Of a stretch of 64,000 nt of DNA, positions 57,115 to 64,000 are shown piece after piece. Below the pieces are notes generated by a model. That model made no database searches. It was not told the origin of the DNA and saw nothing but the letters and a program-made list of their open reading frames with translations. Origin of the DNA: Clostridia bacterium (GTDB taxonomy: Bacteria; Bacillota; Clostridia; Christensenellales; Christensenellaceae); assembly GCA_014805015.1 (NCBI GenBank), contig JAAUYQ010000093.1:62001-126000 (forward strand), given 5' to 3'. A program made the translations under genes and the position numbers. The stretch's first letter is position 1, and the number at the start of each line of letters is the position of its first letter.

Positions 57115-58503
57115 CTACAGTGCCATGACCAGTGACTTAAAGTGCCGCCCGCGTTCCTCGAAGCTGGCGTACATGTCCCAGCTGGCGCAGGCCGGTGAGA
57201 GCAGGACGGCATCGCCCGGCTCGGCGATGCGGGCGGCCTCGCGGACGGCTTCCTCCAGATCGGCGACTGGCTGCACCGCGCTGAAGCCGGCAGCGGCAGC
57301 TGCCTCCAGAATTTTCTCCTTGGTCTCGCCCAGAACCAGAATCTGCCTGACCGTACGGAAAGATGCAAACAGCTCAGCAAAATCCGCATGTTTGTCGAAG
57401 CCGCCCAGAATGAGAACGGTCGGCTGCGTCACAGCCTCAACGGCCTTGATCGTGGCGTCCGGATTCGTGCCCTTGCTGTCGTTGATGTAGATCACACCGT
57501 TCCTGGTCGCGACAGTTTCGAGCCGGTGCTCCACGCCCGCAAAAGTGGCAAGCACTTCGGCCACCCTGGAGGCCGGAATCCCGTATTCCAGTGCCAGTCC
57601 GGCTGCAAAGAGGGCGTTCTGCAGATTGTGCCGTCCGGGAAGGCATACATCGGCAGCACGCATGACGCGCTGCGCATCGCCTCCCCGCCGCCAGACGATC
57701 CAGCCGTCCGCAATGGACATGCCGTCCCGCTCTCCGGGCCCGAGCGTCACCAGCCCCGTATGCAGTCCGATCCGCATCCTCGCATAATCAGCAAGCTGCC
57801 TTGAGACCGGATCCTCGCCGTTAATCAGGGTATAGTCAAGACCGCCCTGGTTCTCGAGAATGCGTCTCTTGGCCGCTGTATAGTTCTCCATTGTGCCGTA
57901 GCGGTCAAGGTGGTCCGGGGTCACATTGAGCACTGCGCTGCCAAACGGATGGAACCGGTCAATGGTGTCAAGCTGCAGCGCTGCTGTCTCCAGCACGACA
58001 ACATCGCCAATCTCCGTTTCCAGCGCATGCGCGCTGAGCGGGTCGCCGATATTGCCGAGTACGTACGTGTTTTCGCCGCCAGCCTTGAAGATTTCTCCGG
58101 TGAGAGCCGTCGTGGTCGTCTTGCCGTTGGTGCCGGTGATGGCAATGAAGTCCGCCGCGGACAGCTGGTAGCCGAGCTCAATTTCGCCCACGATGGGCAG
58201 CCGGCGCCGGCGTGCCTGCTCAAGATACGGCAGACTGAGCGGCAGACCCGGGCTCACGACCAGCACGTCTGCCCCGTCCAGGGCCTCTTCCGGGCTGCGG
58301 CCCAGATAGTCCGCATAGCGCAGTGCGTGGAGAGCTTCCTGCGTGCTCTGCGGCAGTTCTGCCGGTGTGCGGCGGTCATGCAGCAGAAGTTCCGCTCCCA
58401 GCCGGGAGAGGGTCTGTGCCGCCGCGACGCCGCTCCGGGCCATACCGCATATCAGAACTCTGCTCTTCGTCCAGTCCCGGGACCACCGTCTGTCGTCTGT
58501 CAC
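57115..58503 (-). CDS. murD: UDP-N-acetylmuramoylalanine-D-glutamate ligase
   Basis: 462 residues. It adds D-Glu to UDP-MurNAc-L-Ala. VLICGMARSGVAAAQTL is the nucleotide-binding N-terminal fold, ITGTNGKTTTTALTG the ATP P-loop, NVTPDHLDRYG the central motif and YINDSKGTNPDATIKAVE the C-terminal block. GTG 58503, ten bases after the mraY stop and with GAGG eight bases upstream, is chosen over an in-frame ATG at 58539 that overlaps mraY. Confidence 0.95.
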   Translation of the reverse strand: MTDDRRWSRDWTKSRVLICGMARSGVAAAQTLSRLGAELLLHDRRTPAELPQSTQEALHALRYADYLGRSPEEALDGADVLVVSPGLPLSLPYLEQARRRRLPIVGEIELGYQLSAADFIAITGTNGKTTTTALTGEIFKAGGENTYVLGNIGDPLSAHALETEIGDVVVLETAALQLDTIDRFHPFGSAVLNVTPDHLDRYGTMENYTAAKRRILENQGGLDYTLINGEDPVSRQLADYARMRIGLHTGLVTLGPGERDGMSIADGWIVWRRGGDAQRVMRAADVCLPGRHNLQNALFAAGLALEYGIPASRVAEVLATFAGVEHRLETVATRNGVIYINDSKGTNPDATIKAVEAVTQPTVLILGGFDKHADFAELFASFRTVRQILVLGETKEKILEAAAAAGFSAVQPVADLEEAVREAARIAEPGDAVLLSPACASWDMYASFEERGRHFKSLVMAL

Positions 58504-58513
58504 TTCTCCCACC

Positions 58514-59542
58514 TCACACAAACGCGCTGAGCACAGCAATCATGCTCAGAACCACCGTTACGATCATATAGCCGCCCACGACCCGTGTTTCCGGTATGCC
58601 CATGAGCTCAAAATGGTGATGCAGCGGCGCCATGCGGAACACCCGCTTGTGGCGCAGCTTGAATGAACCCACCTGGATAATGACAGAAACAGAGCTCATT
58701 ACATACACAAAGCCCATGATCGGCAGCGTCAGCTGCAGTTCCAGTGTCGTGGCTGCTACCGTCAGGGCCGCACCAAGGGCAAAGGAACCCGTATCGCCCA
58801 TGAAAACCTTGGCCGGGTGCCGGTTGAAGCAGAGGAAGCCCAGGCAGGCTCCGACCAGTGCCATCAGAAAGATGCCTGTGTCAGCGATGATGCCGTCCGC
58901 GCCGATCAGTGCCTCGCCGCCGGCCAGAAGCAGCGCCGGGTACAAAACCACAACGATCGCAAACAGCGCGGCCCCGTTTATCATAACGCAGCTCGCCGCC
59001 AGACCGTCCAGACCGTCTGTCAGGTTGACGCTGTTCACCATCGCCAGAAAGACGAACATCGTGAAGGGAACGTAGCCGCGGCCGAGGTCCCAGAACTCCC
59101 GCGTAAAAGGGATGAGCTCCTGATGCTGATCCATTCCGGCGTACGAATAGACGGCGACAAACACCGCTGCCGCCAGCTGCAGGACGATCTTCTGCCAGGC
59201 ACGCAGCCCCAGGCTCCGCCGCCGGATCAGCTTGATGAAATCATCCAGGAATCCGATCAGGGTGAAGGCAAGCGTGCCGCAGACAAGGAAGAACACAGCG
59301 CCGGCGGAGCGGGCATCTGAATAGAATGAAAGCAGCAGCACCGCGCAGAGCAGCCCCATCACAATCATGATGCCGCCCATGGTCGGCGTACCTTCCTTGG
59401 AAAGATGCGACTTGGGACCGTCCTCCCGCACGTGCTGCTCCAGCTTCCGGCGGCGCAGCACCGGGATCAGCAGAGCCGAAGCTGCCGCAGTGACCGCCAG
59501 TGCCACGCACAGCGCCAGCAGCGCCCGGATACCAAAATTCAT
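58514..59542 (-). CDS. mraY: Phospho-N-acetylmuramoyl-pentapeptide-transferase
   Basis: 342 residues, ten transmembrane segments. It makes lipid I. GPKSHLSKEGTPTMGG near the N terminus, VNLTDGLDGLA (catalytic Asp) and FMGDTGSFALGAAL are the family motifs; APLHHHFELMGIPE contains the HHH motif. ATG 59542 is chosen; a GTG three codons upstream is also possible. It directly follows murE, where murF normally lies between. Confidence 0.96.
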   Translation of the reverse strand: MNFGIRALLALCVALAVTAAASALLIPVLRRRKLEQHVREDGPKSHLSKEGTPTMGGIMIVMGLLCAVLLLSFYSDARSAGAVFFLVCGTLAFTLIGFLDDFIKLIRRRSLGLRAWQKIVLQLAAAVFVAVYSYAGMDQHQELIPFTREFWDLGRGYVPFTMFVFLAMVNSVNLTDGLDGLAASCVMINGAALFAIVVVLYPALLLAGGEALIGADGIIADTGIFLMALVGACLGFLCFNRHPAKVFMGDTGSFALGAALTVAATTLELQLTLPIMGFVYVMSSVSVIIQVGSFKLRHKRVFRMAPLHHHFELMGIPETRVVGGYMIVTVVLSMIAVLSAFV

Positions 59543-59559
59543 AGGCCGCACCTCACCTC

Positions 59560-61002
59560 TCAGAAGCCCAGTTCGTCCAGAAGTTCCGCCACCACAATCT
59601 TCTCGTCAAACGGATATTTGACGCCCTTGATTTCCTGGTAGTCCTCGTGTCCTTTTCCGGCGAGTACGATGACATCGCCCGGACGAGCCCTGAGCAGGGC
59701 TGCCCGGATTGCCTCCCGGCGATTCTCGATAGTCTCCCTGACCGTGCCTTCCGGGACGCCGGCCTCAATGTCCGCAATAATAGCCATCGGATCCTCGAAG
59801 CGGGGATTGTCTGAGGTGACAAAAAGCCTGTCCGCCCCCCGTGCCGCAATTCCCCCCATCTGCGGCCGTTTGCCGGCATCCCGGTTGCCGCCGCAGCCGA
59901 ACACGACCATCACTTCGCCCGCTGCGAAATCGCGCACCGTACGCAGAACGTTCTCGAGACTGTCCGGCGTGTGTGCGTAGTCGAGGACGACCGAGAAACC
60001 CCCGCCCCTTGTGTCGAGCGGTTCCACGCGCCCGGCCACGGGCGGCATTTCCCGGAAAGCAGCCCGCAGATCGTCCGGCTGCAATCCCAGTTCGAGTGCT
60101 GCGGCCGCCGCTGCCATGCTGTTGTAGACGGTGAAACGGCCTGGAATACCAACCTCAATCGGGATCTCCCGGCCGGCTGCCCTGAGAATGTAACGGACCC
60201 CGGCAGGATCCATGTGAATGTCGCAGGCGCGCACGTCGCCCTCACGCAGTCCGTACGTGACGCAGCGGCCGGAAGCGGACGCAAGCATCCGCTGGGCGGC
60301 CGCATCGTCCAAATTGATCAGGCTGACGCTGCTCGCCGCAAACAAGCGCTCTTTGGCCGCCGCGTAGTGCTCAAACGTACCGTGAAAATCGAGATGGTCC
60401 TGCGTCAGGTTGGAAAAAATCCCGACGTCAAAGTGCATGCCGTGAACGCGGTCAAGCGCCAGGGCGTGGGAGGAAACTTCCATAACCACGAGGTCGCACC
60501 CGGCGTCTGCCATCTGCTCAAGCAGAGCCTGCAGGTCCGGCGACTCAGGCGTAGTACGCTCCGTGTGCAGCTTCTCGCTTCCGATCATGTTGCAGATCGT
60601 GCCGATCAGTCCGACCCGCAGTCCGGCTTTTTCCGCAAGGCGCTTGATCATGTACGTCGTTGTGGTCTTGCCGTTGGTGCCGGTGATACCGACCATCCGC
60701 ATCCGCCGTGACGGATGACCATGGAAAGCACAGGCCGCCTCAGCCATCGCCTGCCGGTCATCTTCCACCTGGACGACCGCCGCATCCACTTCCGTATGCG
60801 GCTCCCTGCTCATCACGGCCGCGGCCCCGCGTCCGCAGGCATCCGCAGCGAACCGGTTGCCGTCCGCTGCGAGTCCACGGATGCAGAAGAAAAGATCGCC
60901 GGGCTTCACCAGGCGCGAATCATACGCCAGACCGGTGATCTCCGTGTCAGGATCCCCGGTAAGCTGCACCCGGCTTAGGTCAAACAAATCTCTGAGTCTC
61001 AA
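59560..61002 (-). CDS. murE: UDP-MurNAc-tripeptide synthetase (meso-DAP type)
   Basis: 480 residues. ITGTNGKTTTTYMIKRL is the ATP loop, NLTQDHLDFHGTFEHY the central motif, and SDNPRFEDP carries DNPR, the mark of meso-diaminopimelate-adding MurE. It thus predicts DAP-type peptidoglycan. Start is TTG 61002 with GAGAGGG five bases upstream. It follows the penicillin-binding-protein gene by ten bases. Confidence 0.95.
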   Translation of the reverse strand: MRLRDLFDLSRVQLTGDPDTEITGLAYDSRLVKPGDLFFCIRGLAADGNRFAADACGRGAAAVMSREPHTEVDAAVVQVEDDRQAMAEAACAFHGHPSRRMRMVGITGTNGKTTTTYMIKRLAEKAGLRVGLIGTICNMIGSEKLHTERTTPESPDLQALLEQMADAGCDLVVMEVSSHALALDRVHGMHFDVGIFSNLTQDHLDFHGTFEHYAAAKERLFAASSVSLINLDDAAAQRMLASASGRCVTYGLREGDVRACDIHMDPAGVRYILRAAGREIPIEVGIPGRFTVYNSMAAAAAALELGLQPDDLRAAFREMPPVAGRVEPLDTRGGGFSVVLDYAHTPDSLENVLRTVRDFAAGEVMVVFGCGGNRDAGKRPQMGGIAARGADRLFVTSDNPRFEDPMAIIADIEAGVPEGTVRETIENRREAIRAALLRARPGDVIVLAGKGHEDYQEIKGVKYPFDEKIVVAELLDELGF

Positions 61003-61012
61003 GCTGTCCCTC

Positions 61013-63193
61013 TCAGTTCACGTCTATGCGGAAAGTCACTGTCACCGTCGCTCCCCTCTCCACCGCGGCTCCGGCTACCGGCGACTGCGTCACAGCAGTG
61101 CCGGTACCCTGTGCAAGGAATGTGAGGCCGGCCCGCCTCGCTGTCTCCATCGCCTCATCAAAGTCCATGCCGATGAAATTCGGCACTGTTGTCTGGCCGC
61201 CAGGCAGCGTTGTCTCTGCGTCCTGCGAACTTGAGCGCACACTCATTTCGAGCTGCACAGTGCTGCCCCGTTCCACTTCAGTCCCCGCATACGGATACTG
61301 CCCGTTCACAGTACCCGTACCGTCTGCCTTCACTTCGAGCCCCTGCTCGGCAGCGGCCTCAAGCGCGGAACGCAGATCAAGACCGACCAGTCTCGGGACC
61401 GGCACCATACTCGGCAGCGAACTCGGCTCAGCTCCGTTTTCATCTGCCGACGGCTGCGAAGCCGGTTCCGACGGCTGCACGCCTGAATACAGCAGTGTGT
61501 CACGCAGCACCGACTGTACATACTCCTCAAGGGCCGTTTCACTGTTCACCGCATCCGCAGGGCCCTGAGCCGTCATGAAAACCAGGAACCGGGGATCGTC
61601 AGCCGGCGAAAATGCAGCACACATGCTGACGCACTGGCTGCCCGAGTTTTCCAGACTGTCCTGCGGCTGCAGCGCCGCAGCCGTGAGAACGCCCGCCGTG
61701 TAGCCGCTCAGGAAACTGCCCTCAAGCGCCTGCTCATCCGTAATGATCGTCTGAATCCGGTCCGCAGTCGCTGCGCTGACGGCGGTCGATACCATCTCTG
61801 TATGATATGTCTCCGTTGTCTGGCCGCTGGTGTCTTCCAGTTCGAGAACAAGCTGCGGGGTCTTGAGCGTTCCCGCATCCAGCAGCGCCGCGATCGCATC
61901 GATCAGCTGCATCTGCGTCACTTTCAGCGAGACACCGCCGCCCATACGCGCCACTTCCGCTTCGGTCGCGTACTTCATTTCCATCAGAGAGCCCGCGTTG
62001 TCTGCCGTAACCTCAATTCCGGTCGGGCTGCCGAAGCCGAAATCTCCGAGGTAGGAATAGAAATCCTGCAGACCGATGTCCGTGGCCATATATCCGGCAG
62101 CAACCACGCACTGGTTCGCGACAGCCTCATCAAAAGTCTGGGTGCCGTGCACATCCGGACAGGCTAGCTCCACACCGTCGATCGTGGCTGCGCCGTTGCA
62201 GACATATGAGCTGCGCAGATTGTCCGAGTCATACGCAGCCGCAGCTGTAAAGACGGAAAAGATCGCGCCCGGCTCAAAAGCCCGGGCAGTTACGATGTTC
62301 GTGCCTTCACGGAGCAGCTGCTCAGAATCGCTGCGGGGCGGATCGTTGAGGTCGAAGGAAGGGGCGTTCGCCATAGCCAGGATCTCACGCGTTGCCACAT
62401 CCATAATCGTTCCCTGGATGCTGTCAGCTCCGAGGGACTCGAGTGCCTCCTGGCAGGATTCCTCAAGGAAACTCTGGATGACTTCGTTGATGGTCAGAAC
62501 CACGTTCTGTCCGTCCACCGGCTCAATGATCATTTCATCCCCATTGGGGATGTCATTGTTGAGACGGTCTGTTTCCGCTATTGTTCTCCCCTGCCGGCCC
62601 TCGAGCACAGAGTTGAAACGCCGCTCAATGCCGGTCTGGCCATCGCCGTCCATCGAGGTGTAGCCAACGACCTGGGAAGCAAGCGACCTGTTCGGATAGT
62701 AGCGCTGGATATCCGCAATCAGCTTGACGCCGTCAAGGTTCAGTTCCTCGATGGCCGCGCTCTGCTCCGCTGTGATCTGGCGCTTGATCCAGACTTCGTA
62801 GATGTCGTGCTCCGTACCGTCGCTGTCGGTCCGCGTCTTGGTCGAGGCCTTGGTCAGCAGGTCAGCACGATCAAGATCGAGGATCTCAGCGAGCTCACTC
62901 GCAACAGTCTCCGGCTCCTCGACCTCCTGCGGCAGCAGCACGACCGTATCCGCACCGGCGCTCTGCGCGAGCACATTGCCGCTGCGGTCGAGGATAGAGC
63001 CGCGGTGGGCGCTGACCACGGTATCAGAGATCCACTGGTTCTGGGCCTCCCGTTCCAGATCCTCACCCCTGATGAGTCCCCAGTAGGCGATTCTCGCGAT
63101 AAGGAGCACGAAAACAGAAGTCAGCACAATGAAGATTACCGACAGACGTGTCCTGCTCGTCAGGATTTTTCCCTGAACTTTGCTTTCCACCAC
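61013..63193 (-). CDS. FtsI/SpoVD-type penicillin-binding protein with degenerate active site and two PASTA domains
   Basis: 726 residues: transmembrane helix (about 15-37), dimerisation domain with RGSILDRSGNVLA, a transpeptidase fold, then two PASTA repeats (about 585-650 and 655-726). The fold aligns well around the catalytic sites, but each motif is changed: EPGSTFK is EPGAIFS (Ser and Lys lost), the SXN site reads ANQCVVA, and KTGTA reads VLTAA. It should neither cross-link nor bind beta-lactam covalently. The frame is intact and sits at the ftsI position, so it is probably a structural partner of FtsW. Start is GTG. Confidence 0.88.
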   Translation of the reverse strand: MVESKVQGKILTSRTRLSVIFIVLTSVFVLLIARIAYWGLIRGEDLEREAQNQWISDTVVSAHRGSILDRSGNVLAQSAGADTVVLLPQEVEEPETVASELAEILDLDRADLLTKASTKTRTDSDGTEHDIYEVWIKRQITAEQSAAIEELNLDGVKLIADIQRYYPNRSLASQVVGYTSMDGDGQTGIERRFNSVLEGRQGRTIAETDRLNNDIPNGDEMIIEPVDGQNVVLTINEVIQSFLEESCQEALESLGADSIQGTIMDVATREILAMANAPSFDLNDPPRSDSEQLLREGTNIVTARAFEPGAIFSVFTAAAAYDSDNLRSSYVCNGAATIDGVELACPDVHGTQTFDEAVANQCVVAAGYMATDIGLQDFYSYLGDFGFGSPTGIEVTADNAGSLMEMKYATEAEVARMGGGVSLKVTQMQLIDAIAALLDAGTLKTPQLVLELEDTSGQTTETYHTEMVSTAVSAATADRIQTIITDEQALEGSFLSGYTAGVLTAAALQPQDSLENSGSQCVSMCAAFSPADDPRFLVFMTAQGPADAVNSETALEEYVQSVLRDTLLYSGVQPSEPASQPSADENGAEPSSLPSMVPVPRLVGLDLRSALEAAAEQGLEVKADGTGTVNGQYPYAGTEVERGSTVQLEMSVRSSSQDAETTLPGGQTTVPNFIGMDFDEAMETARRAGLTFLAQGTGTAVTQSPVAGAAVERGATVTVTFRIDVN

Positions 63194-63202
63194 GGGCAGG
63201 CC

Positions 63203-63994
63203 TCAGTCTCCGGAAGCAGCCGCGTCTGCACTGCTCAGTTCCGTCTGCCCACTTTCCAGCATGACCGTGTCAAGCCAGGCAGCGATCGCGCCCAGCAGGC
63301 CGTCCGGTGCACTGCTGCTGCCCTGGCTGAGGGTCAGGGACGGCACAGCTTTCACTTCGTCAGTTGCATCGAGGTCCACATATTCAATCTGCGCATCATC
63401 CGGGTTGCTCAGTCCGAGAGCAGAAGCCCGCTCCTGTATATTGCCCAGATCCTCTTCCAGGGCGATCTGCATTTTCAGCTTGCTGATCCTCTCTTCCATT
63501 TCGGCAATACTGTTTTCCAGGCCCGCGTTCTGCTGCGAGTAGTTAGAGAGGCGGGCTCTGCCCGCCAGCACTCCTGTAAGCAGCACAAAGCAGATCGCGA
63601 TCGTTAGGATTGTGGTGATCACCGAGCTCGCTTTGAGCGGCCGGACGTGCGAATCCGCAGGCGCTGAATCTGTGCCGTACGCCCCCATGTCAAAACCGAC
63701 AACACCGTTTTTCATAAGCGGAGCACCGTTCAGTTTTGTCCGTGGGCGGTCATTGGTTTTGTTCTTGTAGGTGGGCGTAAGTTTCCGCCCGTGTCCGTTG
63801 CCTTTGACGGGATGCTTTTTTGGCTTCTGTTTTTTGGCAGCCGCAACGGCGTTCGGCGTCACAGAGTGGAAATCTGTCACCGTATCCCGCTGTGGGCGGC
63901 CGCTGGGGCGTGCCGCCGGACGCTGCCGTGCGGACTTTACGGCAGCGGGTCGGGCCGCCTGCTGACTTTTGGACTGGGGTTTGCTCGGCTGCAC
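63203..63994 (-). CDS. FtsL-like cell division protein
   Basis: 263 residues from GTG 63994; the window ends six bases beyond, so the true start could lie outside. A basic N-terminal region of about 120 residues rich in Lys, Arg, Pro, Ala and Gln precedes one transmembrane helix (about 124-146). A short leucine-zipper-like coiled coil follows (about 148-185, ENSIAEMEERISKLKMQIAL). Topology and position before the ftsI-like gene match FtsL. The cytoplasmic part is far longer than in typical FtsL (about 100-120 residues in total), and a further C-terminal tail has no known domain. Confidence 0.75.
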   Translation of the reverse strand: MQPSKPQSKSQQAARPAAVKSARQRPAARPSGRPQRDTVTDFHSVTPNAVAAAKKQKPKKHPVKGNGHGRKLTPTYKNKTNDRPRTKLNGAPLMKNGVVGFDMGAYGTDSAPADSHVRPLKASSVITTILTIAICFVLLTGVLAGRARLSNYSQQNAGLENSIAEMEERISKLKMQIALEEDLGNIQERASALGLSNPDDAQIEYVDLDATDEVKAVPSLTLSQGSSSAPDGLLGAIAAWLDTVMLESGQTELSSADAAASGD

Positions 63995-64000
63995 CTGCCC

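Overview
The window reads as about 64 kb of chromosome from a high-GC (roughly 60% by eye) member of the Clostridia (Bacillota). Lineage clues are the Asp23/AmaP/DUF2273 envelope module, RNase J, HslUV, TrmFO, the YlxM-Ffh pair, a meso-DAP-type MurE (DNPR motif) and the gene order. Genus cannot be resolved from sequence alone. Every one of the roughly 55 genes lies on the minus strand, as expected for one replichore arm with transcription co-directional with the fork. Long plus-strand ORFs are antisense shadows. I see no tRNA, rRNA, CRISPR array or intact transposase.

In transcription order (high to low coordinates) the layout is: (1) 63994-52528, a compact division/cell-wall cluster: FtsL-like, penicillin-binding protein, murE, mraY, murD, ftsW, ftsQ, ftsA, ftsZ. 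murF and murG are absent from their usual places. The penicillin-binding protein has lost all three transpeptidase motifs. (2) 52404-50908, an NCS2 purine permease with its own promoter and terminator. (3) 50589-46191, a type IIA topoisomerase pair that looks more like topoisomerase IV (ParE/ParC) than gyrase. (4) 46027-38114, yerC, pcrA, ligA, gatC, gatA, gatB: DNA repair followed by Glu/Asp-tRNA amidation. (5) 38110-27799, AIR-synthase-like protein, yicC, gmk, rpoZ, coaBC, priA, two tandem peptide deformylases, fmt, rsmB, rlmN. (6) 27702-22526, ylxM, ffh, rpsP, khpA, rimM, trmD, rplS, rbgA, rnhB: the SRP and ribosome-assembly block. (7) 22505-19338, a 1055-residue double glycosyltransferase-like membrane protein. 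(8) 19175-8510, topA, trmFO, hslV, hslU, rnj, ylbF, mltG, U32 peptidase. (9) 8086-1, an M24 peptidase, efp, asp23, amaP, DUF2273, nusB, folD, xseA, xseB, ispA, cmk, plsC, ispH (cut by the window edge).

The most unusual signal is a family of decayed mobile-element ends. Between trmFO and hslV (14985-15604) lie a structured-RNA-like stretch, the first 30 or so codons of an IscB/IsrB-type protein (PLIP motif) and its last codons, with the middle deleted. This has the layout of a HEARO/omegaRNA-IscB element. The same 3' end recurs in front of pepP-like (8087), gatA (41008) and, more weakly, ispA (2237). A fifth copy lies just after trmFO. Each has the same geometry: GGAG(G), 1-3 bases, a hairpin whose outer stem begins GCGG, exactly 6 bases, then ATGA (GTCA in the fifth). 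In four cases that ATGA is the start codon of the host gene. Collapsing the hairpin leaves 7-9 bases between the GGAG(G) and the start codon, so the scar may act as a replacement ribosome-binding site.

Calls rest on reading motifs and gene order. No database search or folding calculation was run. The HEARO assignment, the inactive penicillin-binding protein and the alternative leader structures are the points most worth testing.
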